Shown: positions 30,019 through 40,021 of the stretch, in pieces
Layout of the letters: each line of letters opens with the position of its first letter
Position numbering within the stretch: position 1 is the stretch's first letter
Source of the DNA: Pseudomonas sp. UYIF39
GTDB lineage: Bacteria > Pseudomonadota > Gammaproteobacteria > Pseudomonadales > Pseudomonadaceae
Direction of reading: 5' to 3'
DNA: 64,000 bases
Assembly (NCBI RefSeq): GCF_029963765.1
Contig: NZ_JALBYU010000005.1
Span: forward strand, 124,001 to 188,000
Position numbers and translations under genes: made by a program
The notes under the pieces: model-generated
What the model saw: only the letters and a program-made list of their open reading frames with translations
Told to the model about the DNA's origin: nothing
The model's database searches: none

Positions 30019-30048
30019 TGTGGCGAGGGGATAAATCCCCTCGCCACA
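30019..30048. repeat. REP-like palindrome between convergent genes
   Basis: Arms TGTGGCGAGGGG and CCCCTCGCCACA around ATAAAT. Same family as the repeats at 1667 and 46680. Sits between the stop codons of the DUF218 gene and lnt, where it can act as a 3' end for both. Confidence 0.85.
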
Positions 30049-30057
30049 AAAGCTGAA

Positions 30058-31581
30058 TTAAACAGTCTTGGCCATCCGGCTTGCGATCAGCGCCCAGCCA
30101 AACAGCAACACGCAAACAATAATCAGCGGCCACGAGCGCCATTGTAGATAGGGCGTCAGGTTGTGCATTGGCACTACTTCACCGTACAGAATGCCGCGCT
30201 CGAACTGCGGGATCTGCACGGTGATCTGGCCGAACGGGTTGATCAAACCGGTCACGCCGTTGTTGGTGGCGCGGATCATCCAACGACCAGCCTCCAGTGC
30301 GCGCATCTGCGCCATCTGTAAATGTTGCAGCGGGCCGATGGACGTGCCGAACCAGGTGTCATTGCTGATGGTCAGCAGCAGATCGCTACGCGCTGCGAGG
30401 CCGGCGGCAAATTCCGGGTAAACCACTTCGTAGCAGATAAACGGCGCAATTTGATAACCCTTGGCCTGCAGCATCGGCTGATCATCCGGGCCACGGGCAA
30501 AGTCCGACATCGGCAGATCGAAGAAAGCGATCAGCCCGCGCAGCACGTCCTGCAACGGCACGTATTCGCCAAACGGCACCAGCTTCTGTTTGAGGTAAGT
30601 GCCATCGCCCTCGCCCACGACGGTGATGCCGTTGTAGAAACGCTTCTGGTGATGGACTTCCTCGCGGATCGGTACACCGGTAATCAGTGCGGACTTACGC
30701 TCTGCAGCGAAGCTTCCCATCATGTTCAGGTAGCCCTCGGCGGACTCCTTGAGCACCGGGATGGCCGTTTCCGGCCAGATCAGCAAGTCGACCCGTTTCG
30801 AGCTGAAACTCATGTCGCGGTACAGCGCCAACTGCGCATTGAGCTGCGCCGGGTCCCACTTCATGCTCTGTTCGATGTTGCCCTGAATCGCCGCGACACT
30901 CAGCGGATCACCCGCCGGGGTGGTCCAGGCGTGTTCCTTGAGCGCCATGCCGGCCACCCAAGGGCCGACCAGTAGCAACACACCCGCGGCGATGAAACCT
31001 TTGCGGCCGGTGCGCACCAGACGCAAAGCGTTATAAATCAGCGCGGCCGTCAGGGCCAGGGTGAAGGAAATCAGCCACATTCCGCCGAGTGGCGCGAGCC
31101 CGGCCAACGGGCCGTCGAGCTGGCTGTAGCCGGAATAAAGCCAGGGGAAACCGGTCAGGAACCAGCCGCGAAAGGCTTCCTGGCCGACCCACAACGCCGC
31201 AAACGCCAGGGCATCAGCCAGCGGCACTTCGTTACGGCGCAGCCAGCGCGCCCAGATCCAGGCGGGCAGGGCGAAGAACCAGGCAATCGCCGCCGTGAAG
31301 ATCAGCATCAGGAAGCCGGCCAGCAGCACCGAAGCGCCACCGAAGTGGTGAATGCTGTAGTAGATCCAACTTGTGCCAGCGCCAAACAGGCCGAAGCCGA
31401 AACACCAGCCACGGCCCAGGGCCTGACGTGGGTTCAGCTCGCGTAAGCCGGCATAGAAGAAACCGACCGCCAGCAACGCCAATGGCCAGATATCGAACGG
31501 CCCCAGGGCCAGGGTGGTGAGTGCACCGGCCGCCACGGCCAGCAGGTTACCGGGCCAGCCGGGGCGGGTTACGCGGAGCAT
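30058..31581 (-). CDS. lnt: Apolipoprotein N-acyltransferase
   Basis: 507 residues. Adds the third acyl chain to lipoproteins at the inner membrane. Six to seven N-terminal spans, then a nitrilase-type catalytic domain with the triad Glu in LIWPETAIP, Lys in LKQKLVPFGEYVP and Cys in APFICYEVVYPE. A final C-terminal span anchors it. Follows corC by 8 bases. Confidence 0.97.
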   Translation of the reverse strand: MLRVTRPGWPGNLLAVAAGALTTLALGPFDIWPLALLAVGFFYAGLRELNPRQALGRGWCFGFGLFGAGTSWIYYSIHHFGGASVLLAGFLMLIFTAAIAWFFALPAWIWARWLRRNEVPLADALAFAALWVGQEAFRGWFLTGFPWLYSGYSQLDGPLAGLAPLGGMWLISFTLALTAALIYNALRLVRTGRKGFIAAGVLLLVGPWVAGMALKEHAWTTPAGDPLSVAAIQGNIEQSMKWDPAQLNAQLALYRDMSFSSKRVDLLIWPETAIPVLKESAEGYLNMMGSFAAERKSALITGVPIREEVHHQKRFYNGITVVGEGDGTYLKQKLVPFGEYVPLQDVLRGLIAFFDLPMSDFARGPDDQPMLQAKGYQIAPFICYEVVYPEFAAGLAARSDLLLTISNDTWFGTSIGPLQHLQMAQMRALEAGRWMIRATNNGVTGLINPFGQITVQIPQFERGILYGEVVPMHNLTPYLQWRSWPLIIVCVLLFGWALIASRMAKTV

Positions 31582-31589
31582 GTCAATCC

Positions 31590-32429
31590 TTAACGGGCAA
31601 TGGGCGTCAGGCGAAGCAAGTGAATCCGACGGCTGTCGGCGTTCAGGATGCGGAAGCGATAAGGGCCGATTTCAGTGATTTCGTTGCGTTTTGGCAGGTG
31701 CCCGAACGCGCTCATCACCAGACCACCGACGGTGTCGAATTCGTCATCGGAGAATTGGCTGTCGAAGAACTCGTTAAAGTTCTCGATCGGCGTCAGGGCC
31801 TTGATCAGGAAATCACCGCTGGGCAGCGGCTTGATGTAGCTGTCTTCTTCGACGTCATGCTCGTCTTCGATGTCGCCGACGATTTGTTCCAGCACGTCTT
31901 CGATGGTCACCAGACCTGCCACACCGCCGTATTCGTCAATGACGATGGCCATGTGGTTGTGGTTGGCGCGGAACTCGCGCAGCAGCACATTCAGACGCTT
32001 GGACTCGGGCACGAAGGTGGCCGGGCGCAGCAGGTCCTTGATGTTGAAGCTGTCGCCGTTCTCCTTGAGGATCAACGGCAGCAAGTCCTTGGCCAGCAAC
32101 ACGCCCATCACGTCATCGTGGCTTTCGCCGATCACCGGGTAGCGGGAGTGGGCCGAGTCGACCACGGCAGGCAGGAACTCGCGGGGTGTCTGGGTCGCCT
32201 TGATGCTGATCATCTGCGAGCGCGGGACCATGATGTCCCGAACTTGCAGGTCAGCGACCTGGATGGCGCCTTCGACGATGGCCAGCGCTTCGCTGTCCAG
32301 CAACTTGTTTTGGTGTGCATCGCGCAGCAGCTCCAGCAGCTCCTGGCGGTTCTTCGGCTCGTGGGCAAAAGCCTGGGTGAGCTTACCCAGCCATGACTTT
32401 TGCCCGTTGCTCGATCGATCTTCGCTCAT
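31590..32429 (-). CDS. corC: CorC/HlyC-family CBS-domain protein
   Basis: 279 residues, no membrane span. Two CBS domains (VRDIMVPRSQMISIKATQTP and DLLRPATFVPESKRLNVLLR) and a C-terminal CorC_HlyC transporter-associated domain (FNEFFDSQFSDDEFDTVGG). Linked genetically to Mg2+/Co2+ efflux. Conserved position between ybeY and lnt. Confidence 0.95.
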   Translation of the reverse strand: MSEDRSSNGQKSWLGKLTQAFAHEPKNRQELLELLRDAHQNKLLDSEALAIVEGAIQVADLQVRDIMVPRSQMISIKATQTPREFLPAVVDSAHSRYPVIGESHDDVMGVLLAKDLLPLILKENGDSFNIKDLLRPATFVPESKRLNVLLREFRANHNHMAIVIDEYGGVAGLVTIEDVLEQIVGDIEDEHDVEEDSYIKPLPSGDFLIKALTPIENFNEFFDSQFSDDEFDTVGGLVMSAFGHLPKRNEITEIGPYRFRILNADSRRIHLLRLTPIAR

Positions 32430-32434
32430 AGCGA

Positions 32435-32929
32435 TTACTCTGAATCCTTTGTTGTAACGATAGGGGATGCGTCTGTTTCGTCGTCCGCATACGGGTCGGG
32501 AAAGCCCAACTCTGCAAGCAACGTTCGTTCCAGTGCTTCCATTTCTTCGGCTTCATCGTCATCTATATGGTCGTAACCCAACAGATGCAAGCAGCCGTGA
32601 ATGACCAGATGAGCCCAATGGGCCTTGAGTGCCTTGCCTTGTTCGGCGGCTTCGCGCTCGACCACCGCCACGCAGATCACCAGATCGCCCAGCAGCGGGA
32701 TGTCTAGAAATTCGTCAGGCACATCGGCAGGAAACGACAAGACGTTAGTGGCGTAATCCTTTTGCCGCCAGGTGTGGTTCAGCTCGCGAGCTTCTTCTTC
32801 ATCGACCAGGCGAATGGTCATTTCCGAATCGGCGGTGCGTTGGCGCAGGGCCAGCTCACACCATCGGCGGAACTCGGCTTCGCTTGGGGCAGGCGCTTCG
32901 GTAGCCAGTTGTAGATCAAGCTCAAGCAT
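32435..32929 (-). CDS. ybeY: Endoribonuclease YbeY (rRNA maturation factor)
   Basis: 164 residues. Single-strand endoribonuclease involved in 16S 3' processing and ribosome quality control. The zinc-binding motif [11 protein letters not shown] is intact (about residues 116-126), preceded by the conserved NVLSFP strand. Overlaps the ybeZ 3' end by 8 bases, the familiar ybeZ-ybeY pairing. Start set at MLELDLQ by coupling to ybeZ. Confidence 0.96.
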   Translation of the reverse strand: MLELDLQLATEAPAPSEAEFRRWCELALRQRTADSEMTIRLVDEEEARELNHTWRQKDYATNVLSFPADVPDEFLDIPLLGDLVICVAVVEREAAEQGKALKAHWAHLVIHGCLHLLGYDHIDDDEAEEMEALERTLLAELGFPDPYADDETDASPIVTTKDSE

Positions 32930-33926
32930 CGCGGCGGCTGTCCTTTGGGGCTTCATCGGTCACGCGATTCTCGAAGCGCTCGTAGGCTTCGACGATGCGT
33001 TGCACCAGTGGATGGCGCACAACGTCCTTGGGTTTGAAATGGGTGAAGCTGATTCCCGGCACATCTTTCAGCACTTCGATCACATGGTGCAGGCCGGACT
33101 TGGTGCCTTTCGGCAGGTCGACCTGGGTGATGTCACCGGTGATGACCGCGGTAGAGCCGAAGCCGATCCGGGTCAGGAACATCTTCATCTGCTCGACGGT
33201 GGTGTTCTGGCTTTCGTCGAGGATGATGAAACTGTTGTTCAAGGTGCGACCGCGCATGTAGGCCAGCGGCGCAACTTCGATCACTTGGCGCTCGATCAGC
33301 TTGGCGACGTGTTCGAAACCGAGCATTTCGTAGAGTGCGTCGTAGAGCGGGCGCAGGTACGGGTCGATCTTCTGCGACAGGTCGCCGGGCAGGAAGCCGA
33401 GCTTTTCGCCCGCTTCAACCGCAGGACGCACCAGCAGGATGCGGCGAATCTGCTCGCGTTCCAGCGCGTCTACCGCGCAAGCAACGGCCAGATAGGTCTT
33501 GCCGGTACCGGCCGGGCCGATGCCGAAGTTGATGTCGTTACCGAGGATTTCCTTCACGTAGCGCAACTGATTCAAGCCGCGAGGGCGAATCATGCCTTTT
33601 TTGGTGCGCAGGGCGACGGAGGGTTCGGAGGGGGAGACGTTGTCCAGCTCTTCGACGGCCGATTCCTGCAGGAACAGGTGAACCATGTCCGGCGACAGCT
33701 CGGTACCCTTGGTTTCCCGGTACAGGCGGCGCAGAAGGTTTTCCGCGGAGGTGGTGTGTTTGGGCTCGCCGATCAGTTCGAACTGGTTTCCGCGGTTGCG
33801 GATCTCGATGGTCAGGCGCTGTTCGATCAAGCGCAGATGCTCGTCGAATTGTCCGCACAGATTGGCGAAGCGGCGAGCTTCAAAAGGCTCGAGGATAAAA
33901 CGATGTGGTTCGATGGGTGCGTTCAA
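32922..33926 (-). CDS. ybeZ: PhoH-like ATPase YbeZ
   Basis: 334 residues from a TTG start reading (M)[19 protein letters not shown]; the open frame extends upstream through a repeat-flanked region without similarity. Walker A is [16 protein letters not shown] and Walker B is FIILDESQN. PhoH-family ATPase, partner of YbeY in ribosome and RNA metabolism. No better ATG exists at the expected position, so the start rests on similarity recalled for pseudomonads. Confidence 0.92.
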   Translation of the reverse strand: MNAPIEPHRFILEPFEARRFANLCGQFDEHLRLIEQRLTIEIRNRGNQFELIGEPKHTTSAENLLRRLYRETKGTELSPDMVHLFLQESAVEELDNVSPSEPSVALRTKKGMIRPRGLNQLRYVKEILGNDINFGIGPAGTGKTYLAVACAVDALEREQIRRILLVRPAVEAGEKLGFLPGDLSQKIDPYLRPLYDALYEMLGFEHVAKLIERQVIEVAPLAYMRGRTLNNSFIILDESQNTTVEQMKMFLTRIGFGSTAVITGDITQVDLPKGTKSGLHHVIEVLKDVPGISFTHFKPKDVVRHPLVQRIVEAYERFENRVTDEAPKDSRRDA

Positions 33927-34027
33927 GGTCGTATTTAGCCGCCCTGGGGCAATTAAGATGAAATCAAGGATAACGCCAGTGGCCTGGGTGCGAAAGCTCT
34001 TAAATATTCCAGCGCCAAACACCGTCC

Positions 34028-34121
34028 CTTGTGGGAGCGAGCTTGCTCGCGATGGCGGCATGACAGACGACTTATATGTTGAATGTCAGACCGTAATCGC
34101 GAGCAAGCTCGCTCCCACAGG
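34028..34121. repeat. REP doublet (REPIN), GTGGGAGCGAGCTTGCTCGCGAT family
   Basis: Two inverted copies: left at 34028-34052 reads TGTGGGAGCGAGCTTGCTCG, right at 34096-34121 is its reverse complement. The copies face each other across a 43-base spacer. Located between miaB and ybeZ. Same family at 35949, 57042 and 60052. Confidence 0.9.
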
Positions 34122-34132
34122 GGAATGCGGTG

Positions 34133-35461
34133 TTACTGGATCAGCGAACCCCGCAGCGAGTGTGGCTGAGCCGCATCAATGTGCACATCGGCAAACTGGC
34201 CAATCAGCGTCGGGTTGTCGCAGCGGAAATTGACGATGCGGTTATTCTCGGTCCGGCCTTGCAGTTCGCCAGGGTCTTTTTTCGAATAATCGGTCACCAG
34301 GATCCGCTGGATCGAACCGACCATTTGTCGGCTGATCTCGAAGCCTTGCTGGTTCAAGCGATGTTGCAGGGCGTTCAGGCGTTCTTTTTTCAGCTCTTCC
34401 GGCGTTTCGTCGGCCAGATCGGCAGCTGGAGTGCCCGGGCGCTGGCTATAGACGAACGAGTAGGAGAAGTCGAAACCGACGTCTTCGATCAGCTTCATGG
34501 TCTGTTCGAAGTCTTTTTCTGTCTCGCCGGGGAAGCCAACGATGAAATCCGAGCTGATGCAAATACCCGGCACGGCAGCACGCAGCTTGCGCAGTTTCGA
34601 TTTGTATTCCAGCGCGGTGTGGTTGCGCTTCATCGCCGCCAGGATTCGGTCCGAGCCCGATTGCACCGGCAAGTGCAGGTGTTTGACCAGTTCCGGCACG
34701 TCGGCATGGGCCTGGATCAGGCTATCGGAGAACTCTAGCGGGTGTGAAGTGGTGTAGCGGATGCGGTCGATGCCATCGACGGCGGCGACGACGCGGATCA
34801 GTTCGGCCAGGTCAGCCAAGCGACCGTCATGAGTGGTCCCGCGATAGCCATTGACGTTCTGCCCCAGCAGGGTCACTTCGCGCACGCCGTTTTCGGCCAG
34901 GTGGATGATCTCGGCGATCACGTCATTGAAGGGGCGGCTGACTTCTTCGCCGCGGGTGTAAGGCACCACGCAGAACGTGCAGTACTTGCTGCAGCCTTCC
35001 ATGACCGACACGTAGGCGCTTGGGCCATCGATGCGCGGCTCGGGCAAGTGGTCGAATTTTTCGATTTCCGGAAACGAGACGTCGACTTGCGGCAGCTTGG
35101 TAGCGCGGGCGGCGTCGATCATTTCCGGCAGGCGGTGCAGGGTCTGCGGACCGAAGACCACGTCCACGTAAGGGGCGCGGTCGCGAATTGCAGCGCCTTC
35201 CTGGCTGGCCACGCAGCCGCCAACGGCGATGACCATGTCCGGGTTGGCCAGTTTCAACTCGCGCCAGCGGCCGAGTTGGGAATACACCCGGTCCTGGGCG
35301 CGTTCGCGGATCGAGCAGGTATTGAGCAGGATCACGTCGGCATCTTCAGCGCGAGCGGTGACTTCCAGGGCCTGATGTTCGCCCAGCAGATCGACCATGC
35401 GCGAGCTGTCGTACTCGTTCATCTGGCAACCGTGGGTTTCGATGTAAAGCTTCTTGGCCAT
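34133..35461 (-). CDS. miaB: tRNA-2-methylthio-N6-dimethylallyladenosine synthase
   Basis: 442 residues. Radical-SAM methylthiotransferase acting on A37 of tRNA. N-terminal cluster Cys at [17 protein letters not shown] and GGCVASQEG; the radical-SAM motif is CSKYCTFC near residue 155; a C-terminal TRAM domain (about residues 375-440) follows. Start chosen at [15 protein letters not shown]. Upstream of ybeZ-ybeY-corC-lnt on the same strand, separated by the REP doublet. Confidence 0.97.
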   Translation of the reverse strand: MAKKLYIETHGCQMNEYDSSRMVDLLGEHQALEVTARAEDADVILLNTCSIRERAQDRVYSQLGRWRELKLANPDMVIAVGGCVASQEGAAIRDRAPYVDVVFGPQTLHRLPEMIDAARATKLPQVDVSFPEIEKFDHLPEPRIDGPSAYVSVMEGCSKYCTFCVVPYTRGEEVSRPFNDVIAEIIHLAENGVREVTLLGQNVNGYRGTTHDGRLADLAELIRVVAAVDGIDRIRYTTSHPLEFSDSLIQAHADVPELVKHLHLPVQSGSDRILAAMKRNHTALEYKSKLRKLRAAVPGICISSDFIVGFPGETEKDFEQTMKLIEDVGFDFSYSFVYSQRPGTPAADLADETPEELKKERLNALQHRLNQQGFEISRQMVGSIQRILVTDYSKKDPGELQGRTENNRIVNFRCDNPTLIGQFADVHIDAAQPHSLRGSLIQ

Positions 35462-35595
35462 GGACAGAGTCATCACGTGATTCAAAGAACCGCGCATTAT
35501 AGGGAACATGTCCCAAGGTTCCTACCGCTGTGCGTCCGGCGGCTATGCTATAGTTCGCGCCCTCATTTTTATCCCCGATGTGTTGCTCGCCCACC

Positions 35596-35925
35596 ATGAC
35601 CAAACGTGAAGCTCCAATCTACAAGGTGATTTTCCTCAACCAGGGCCAGGTGTACGAAATGTATGCCAAGCAGATTTATCAAAGTGATCTGTGGGGCTTC
35701 CTGGAAGTGGAAGAGTTCGTCTTTGGCGAGCGCACGCAAGTGGTCGTCGATCCGAGCGAAGAGAAGCTCAAGGCTCAGTTCGAAGGCGTTGTGCGCAGCT
35801 TTGTGCCGATGCATTCGATCGTGCGGATCGACGAAGTAGAGCGCCTTGGCACGCCGAAAATCAGCGAAGCCCGCGGCGCGGTCGGCAATGTCATGCCGTT
35901 TCCGATGCCGATGCCTGAGAAGTAA
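35596..35925 (+). CDS. DUF1820 family protein
   Basis: 109 residues beginning MTKREAPIYKVIFLNQGQVY, the DUF1820 pattern. A short soluble protein of unknown role conserved in gamma-proteobacteria and usually divergent from miaB, as here. A TATAGT at 35549-35554 could be its -10 element. An ATG six codons upstream is also in frame. Confidence 0.88.
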   Translation: MTKREAPIYKVIFLNQGQVYEMYAKQIYQSDLWGFLEVEEFVFGERTQVVVDPSEEKLKAQFEGVVRSFVPMHSIVRIDEVERLGTPKISEARGAVGNVMPFPMPMPEK

Positions 35926-35948
35926 GCCTCAAGACCTAGTCGCCCCCA

Positions 35949-36055
35949 ATCGCGAGCAAGCTCGCTCCCACAATGAATCTCTGGTGTTCACAAATATTGT
36001 GTTCACAGAAGATCAAATGTGGGAGCGAGCTTGCTCCGGGCGGCGTTCCGACGAT
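35949..36055. repeat. REP doublet (REPIN) with extended right half
   Basis: Left copy 35949-35972 (ATCGCGAGCAAGCTCGCTCC...) and inverted right copy from 36018 (TGTGGGAGCGAGCTTGCTCC...). The right half carries an extra GGGCGGCGTTCCGACGAT, shared (with one change) by the right half of the doublet at 60052-60159. Confidence 0.85.
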
Positions 36056-36080
36056 GGGGCCAGTCAGAACTATGCAGGAT

Positions 36081-36635
36081 TCAAGGCAGGGGCGAGAACG
36101 GCGTACGCCCATCGGCGCTCTGCAATTCCATCAAGTACTTGCGGAAGATTTGCCCCAGTACCTGGGTAGCTACTTCCAGTTCTTCGCGGGGCATTTTCTC
36201 GGCGACTTCGTCGGCGGTGTCCAATGCTTCTTCAGCGCCATTGACAGCAGCCATTTTCAGCACGATATACGCCTGAACGTTATTGGCCGGTACGCCTTCG
36301 CCGTGGAAGAACATGGTGCCGAGTTTGAACTGCGCCTGGGCGTGGCCTTGCAGCGAGGCCTTCTCGAAGTAGCCCAGGGCTTTTTTGAGGTCGCGCGGCG
36401 TATTTTTGCCGTCGTAGTAGAACTCACCCAACTCGTATTGCGCTTGCGCATCCCCTTCATCCGACGCTTTCTGACAGGCGGCGAGCGCCTGTGCCAGGTC
36501 TTGCGGCTGAGTATTGAGGGTGCAACGACCCATCGCTGGGATTAACAACGAGTTGCCGCCTGCTTGTGCGAGCGCGAGCAGGGGCTGAAGGAGCAACAGG
36601 CAGCCCAGTGCAAGGGCGCGGCCGGTGCGGTTCAT
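36081..36635 (-). CDS. Sel1-repeat (TPR-like) exported protein
   Basis: 184 residues. Signal peptide (MNRTGRALALGCLLLLQPLLALAQA) then two to three Sel1 repeats: DAQAQYELGEFYYDGKNTP, and HAQAQFKLGTMFFHGEGVP, followed by a helical C-terminus. Sel1 repeats mediate protein-protein contacts; partner unknown. Start moved to the signal peptide from a longer in-frame open region. Sits between miaB-side genes and hemL as in P. aeruginosa. Confidence 0.87.
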   Translation of the reverse strand: MNRTGRALALGCLLLLQPLLALAQAGGNSLLIPAMGRCTLNTQPQDLAQALAACQKASDEGDAQAQYELGEFYYDGKNTPRDLKKALGYFEKASLQGHAQAQFKLGTMFFHGEGVPANNVQAYIVLKMAAVNGAEEALDTADEVAEKMPREELEVATQVLGQIFRKYLMELQSADGRTPFSPLP

Positions 36636-36822
36636 GGGAATCGACTTACCTCTGAAGGGCGCGCGGACCCATCGAGGGATCCAATAAGCGCGCATTATGA
36701 AATAAGCAGGGCCAACCTTACAAAGTCTTTACTCGTTTTTCTGCTGCGCGGGGAATATATCGCCCACTTTGCTGGGGATTTTGAGCAGACGCGTAGGAAA
36801 AAGGGCGGGAATGCAGGTGAAA

Positions 36823-36850
36823 GCTGACGCTGGCAATCGCCAACGTCAGC
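36823..36850 (-). terminator. Probable hemL terminator
   Basis: On the minus strand GCTGACGTTGGC pairs with GCCAGCGTCAGC (one wobble) around a 4-base loop, followed by TTTCACC. It starts 9 bases beyond the hemL stop. The T-run is short. Confidence 0.65.
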
Positions 36851-36859
36851 GGCACAGCG

Positions 36860-38143
36860 TTATTTCAATGCGGCAAATGCGCGCTCGGCGGCATCCAGCG
36901 TCAGTTTCAGCTCGGTTTCGCCGTGGGCGATCGAGGTGAAGCCGGCTTCGAAGGCGCTCGGCGCCAGGTACACGCCGCCTTCGAGCATCAGGTGGAAGAA
37001 GCGCCCGAACAGGGCGGCGTCGCTGGCCATCACGTCATCGAAGGTCACGATGTCGTCGGCGCCGCTGAAGTACAGACCGAACATGCCGCCGGCCTGTGTG
37101 GTCACGAACGGAATGCCCGCCGCATCGGCGCGCTGTTGCAAGCCATCGAGCAGGCGGCTGGTGTAGTCAGTCAACTCGGCGTGGAAACCAGGGCGGCTGA
37201 TCAGGCGCAGGGTCGTCAGGCCGGCAGCCATGGCCAGCGGGTTACCCGACAAGGTGCCAGCCTGATAGACCGGGCCCAATGGCGCGATGTGCGACATGAT
37301 TTCGCGCTTGCCGCCGAAGCAGCCAACCGGCATGCCGCCACCGATGATTTTGCCGAAGGTGGTCAGGTCTGGCTTCACGCCGTAGTGGGCTTGTGCGCCG
37401 CCGAGGGCGACACGGAAACCGGTCATCACTTCGTCGAAAATCAATACCACGCCATGCTTGTCGCACAGAGTGCGCAGGCCTTCGAGGAAACCTGGCGCCG
37501 GCGGTACGCAGTTCATGTTGCCGGCCACTGGCTCGACGATGATGCACGCCACGTCCTGGCCGACTTCGGCGAGCAGGGTTGCTACGGCGTCGATGTCGTT
37601 GAACGGCAGGGTCAGGGTGTGTTTGGCGAAGGCCGCCGGCACACCGGCCGAGCTCGGCACGCCTTGGGTCAGGGCGCCGGAGCCGGCCTTGACCAACAGG
37701 CTGTCGGAGTGACCGTGGTAGCAGCCTTCGAACTTGATGATGCTGTCGCGGCCGGTGAAACCACGGGCCAGACGGATAGCACTCATGGTCGCTTCGGTGC
37801 CGGAGCTGACCATGCGCACCATTTCCATCGACGGCACGATCGAGCAGACCAGATCAGCCATCTGGGTTTCCATCTCGGTCGGCGCGCCGTAGGACAATCC
37901 GTGCTCAAGCTGTTTGCGCACGGCGTCCAGCACGTCCGGGTGGCTGTGGCCGAGAATCATCGGCCCCCAGGAGCCGACGTAATCCACATAACGCTTGTTG
38001 TCTTCGTCGGTGACGTAGGCGCCTTCGGCGTGTTTGAAGAACAACGGCGTGCCGCCAACGCTTTTGAATGCGCGAACAGGCGAGTTCACGCCACCGGGAA
38101 TGTGTTTCTGGGCATTGGCAAACAGCGTTTCGGAACGAGACAT
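36860..38143 (-). CDS. hemL: Glutamate-1-semialdehyde 2,1-aminomutase
   Basis: 427 residues. PLP enzyme that forms 5-aminolevulinate in the C5 heme pathway. Landmarks: [17 protein letters not shown] at the start, [20 protein letters not shown] for phosphate binding (segment shortened), [11 protein letters not shown] with the PLP-pyridine Asp, and the Schiff-base Lys in [12 protein letters not shown]. Downstream of thiE by 16 bases, same strand. Confidence 0.97.
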   Translation of the reverse strand: MSRSETLFANAQKHIPGGVNSPVRAFKSVGGTPLFFKHAEGAYVTDEDNKRYVDYVGSWGPMILGHSHPDVLDAVRKQLEHGLSYGAPTEMETQMADLVCSIVPSMEMVRMVSSGTEATMSAIRLARGFTGRDSIIKFEGCYHGHSDSLLVKAGSGALTQGVPSSAGVPAAFAKHTLTLPFNDIDAVATLLAEVGQDVACIIVEPVAGNMNCVPPAPGFLEGLRTLCDKHGVVLIFDEVMTGFRVALGGAQAHYGVKPDLTTFGKIIGGGMPVGCFGGKREIMSHIAPLGPVYQAGTLSGNPLAMAAGLTTLRLISRPGFHAELTDYTSRLLDGLQQRADAAGIPFVTTQAGGMFGLYFSGADDIVTFDDVMASDAALFGRFFHLMLEGGVYLAPSAFEAGFTSIAHGETELKLTLDAAERAFAALK

Positions 38144-38159
38144 GATCGGGCTCTCAAAA

Positions 38160-38783
38160 TCAGATTTTTAGTAATTCGTTGAATGCGCGGGCGCGGCGTG
38201 TCACTTCAGCCGTGCTCTCAGCGCCAAACAGGCCATGGACCACCGCCAGCAGATCGACCCCGTGGGCCACCAGTGGCGCGGCGTTTTCCAGGGTGATGCC
38301 GCCAATCGCGCAGATCGGCAGGTGCAGTTTGCTGCGGGCCTGGTCGAGCAATTCGAGGCTGCAAGTCGGTGCACCGGGTTTGGTATTGGAGTTGAAGAAA
38401 CGACCGAAAGCGACGTAACTGGCGCCTTCCTTGGCCGCTTGCTCGGCGAGATCGAGTTGCGCGTGGCAGGTCGAGCCGATGATCGCCTGGCGACCGAGCA
38501 GTGCCCGAACCGGCATCAGCGGGCCATCGGTCTGGCCCAGGTGCACGCCGACGTTCAGGCGTGCAGCGAGTTCGGCATCGTCGTTGATGATCAGCTGGGT
38601 CTTGTAGCGTTCGCACAGATCGCGCAAGGCTTCGGCCTCGCGCAGACGGCGGGCCTCGTCGCTGCTCTTGTCGCGGTATTGCAGCAGGGTGACGCCGCCT
38701 TCCAGCGCCGCCTCCACGTACGAAAGAAATTTACCTGCCAGCAGCTGGCTATCAGTAATGGCGTACAGGCCACGTAGCTTCAT
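38160..38783 (-). CDS. thiE: Thiamine-phosphate synthase
   Basis: 207 residues. Joins HMP-PP and thiazole phosphate. Landmarks: [41 protein letters not shown] and the pyrophosphate-binding loop [10 protein letters not shown] (with the usual PTxTK replaced by NSNTK). Lies between thiD and hemL, the order found in P. aeruginosa. Confidence 0.96.
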   Translation of the reverse strand: MKLRGLYAITDSQLLAGKFLSYVEAALEGGVTLLQYRDKSSDEARRLREAEALRDLCERYKTQLIINDDAELAARLNVGVHLGQTDGPLMPVRALLGRQAIIGSTCHAQLDLAEQAAKEGASYVAFGRFFNSNTKPGAPTCSLELLDQARSKLHLPICAIGGITLENAAPLVAHGVDLLAVVHGLFGAESTAEVTRRARAFNELLKI

Positions 38784-38815
38784 CGGGCGATCCTTTTTGC
38801 TTTACGCATGGACAG

Positions 38816-39613
38816 TTACGAACAGAAATCCAGCGGCAGGCGGCGCGGCACGAACTGGCCTTTGCCCAACTGCTCCGCATCACGCAGGGTGCGCCACGTG
38901 TAGTTAAGCGCGGTCTGCACGGCACTGGCGAGGTTTTCGCCGAGGGCCAGACGACCGGCGAGAGCACTGGCCAGCGTGCAACCGGAGCCGTGATAACTGC
39001 CGGGCAAGCGCTGGCAGGTGAAGGTTTCGCGGTGACCGTCGCGGCTATACAGGCGATTGTGGATTTCGTGTTCATCGCCATGGCCGCCGGTGATCAGCAG
39101 GTGTTTGACGAATGGCAGGAGTTTTTCAGCGCACTCGTCCGCGGTGCCTTCGGGCAGTTCGGCGAGGATGCGGGCTTCGGGAAGGTTTGGGGTCGCGATG
39201 ATCGACAGAGGCAGCAGGCGCTCGCGCATGGCGTAGCCGACTTCGTCCTTGCCCAGGCGTCCGCCGCCACCGGCGCGCAGCACCGGGTCGCAGACCACCG
39301 GCAAATGCGGGTGCGCCGACAACAGTTCGACCACGGTGTCGACCATTTCCAGGGAACCGAGCATGCCCAGTTTCACCGCCGCGACCGTCGAGTCGTTGAG
39401 CACGGCATTGGCCTGGGCCAACACCCACTCACGGTCGAGGACGCGGAAGTCAGTGACGTTGACCGTGTCTTGCACGGTCAGGGCGGTGACGGCCGGGGCC
39501 GCATGACAACCCTGAGCGAGCAGGGCTTCGATATCTGCCTGCAAGCCGGCGCCACCACTTGGGTCGTGGCCGGAGAGACAGAGGACAACGGGGCGAGAGC
39601 TGTAGATATTCAT
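38816..39613 (-). CDS. thiD: Hydroxymethylpyrimidine/phosphomethylpyrimidine kinase
   Basis: 265 residues. Phosphorylates HMP twice for thiamine synthesis. Ribokinase-like fold: SGHDPSGGAGLQADIEAL at the start, VVCDPVLRAGGGG, ITGGHGD and the catalytic-Asp/anion-hole region GSYHGSGCTLASALAG. Start set at MNIYSSRP; a slightly longer frame exists. First gene of thiD-thiE-hemL. Confidence 0.95.
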   Translation of the reverse strand: MNIYSSRPVVLCLSGHDPSGGAGLQADIEALLAQGCHAAPAVTALTVQDTVNVTDFRVLDREWVLAQANAVLNDSTVAAVKLGMLGSLEMVDTVVELLSAHPHLPVVCDPVLRAGGGGRLGKDEVGYAMRERLLPLSIIATPNLPEARILAELPEGTADECAEKLLPFVKHLLITGGHGDEHEIHNRLYSRDGHRETFTCQRLPGSYHGSGCTLASALAGRLALGENLASAVQTALNYTWRTLRDAEQLGKGQFVPRRLPLDFCS

Positions 39614-40021
39614 GGTGCGCGAGCTTACCACCAGTCGACCGACGAGTCATGACGGTCCATGTAGCAGCTGCCGAAGGCTGCGTTCGGCTGCGTAGCAGTC
39701 GTGAAGTCAGTCGCTGGGGTGTATCAGGCAGACCGCGTGTGCAGGTTTTACGACTGCTGCGCAGCCGAACGCAGGCTTCGCCAGCTGCTACAGGGAATGG
39801 GCATTTTCACAAACTGACCGGGCTTACAGCTCTACTTCAAGATATGGAGCTGGAACGCCCGTTCTAGAGCCTTTGTAGGAAAAATTTCAATGGTGTTCAA
39901 TGGCCACCAACGGCTATGCTAGAGTGGATCCAAACCAATAACAGGTAACACCGGTTTTACGTCTACTCAAAAGGAATGAGGGGCTTCCTGAGATAACCGG
40001 ACAGGCCACGCTGGGGCTTAA
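39614..40021. other. Intergenic region thiD-ladS
   Basis: 408 bases with no credible gene. It holds the inverted repeat 39661-39791 and then about 230 bases leading to ladS. TTCAAT (39896-39901) and TAGAGT (39920-39925) spaced 18 bases could form a weak ladS promoter; AAAAGGAATG near 39975 is a purine-rich stretch but sits too far from the start to be its ribosome-binding site. Confidence 0.6.
39661..39791. repeat. Long inverted-repeat element (GTAGCAGCTGCC type)
   Basis: Arms of about 45 bases: GTAGCAGCTGCCGAAGGCTG at 39661 and its near-complement ending at 39791 (GCCAGCTGCTAC), around a 40-base spacer. Related to the element at 8929-9006. A REPIN-like non-coding mobile repeat in the thiD-ladS gap. 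Confidence 0.82.

Noticed and set aside
36923..38182. 419-codon open frame on the plus strand
   Set aside because: Antisense to hemL; composition is that of a shadow frame.
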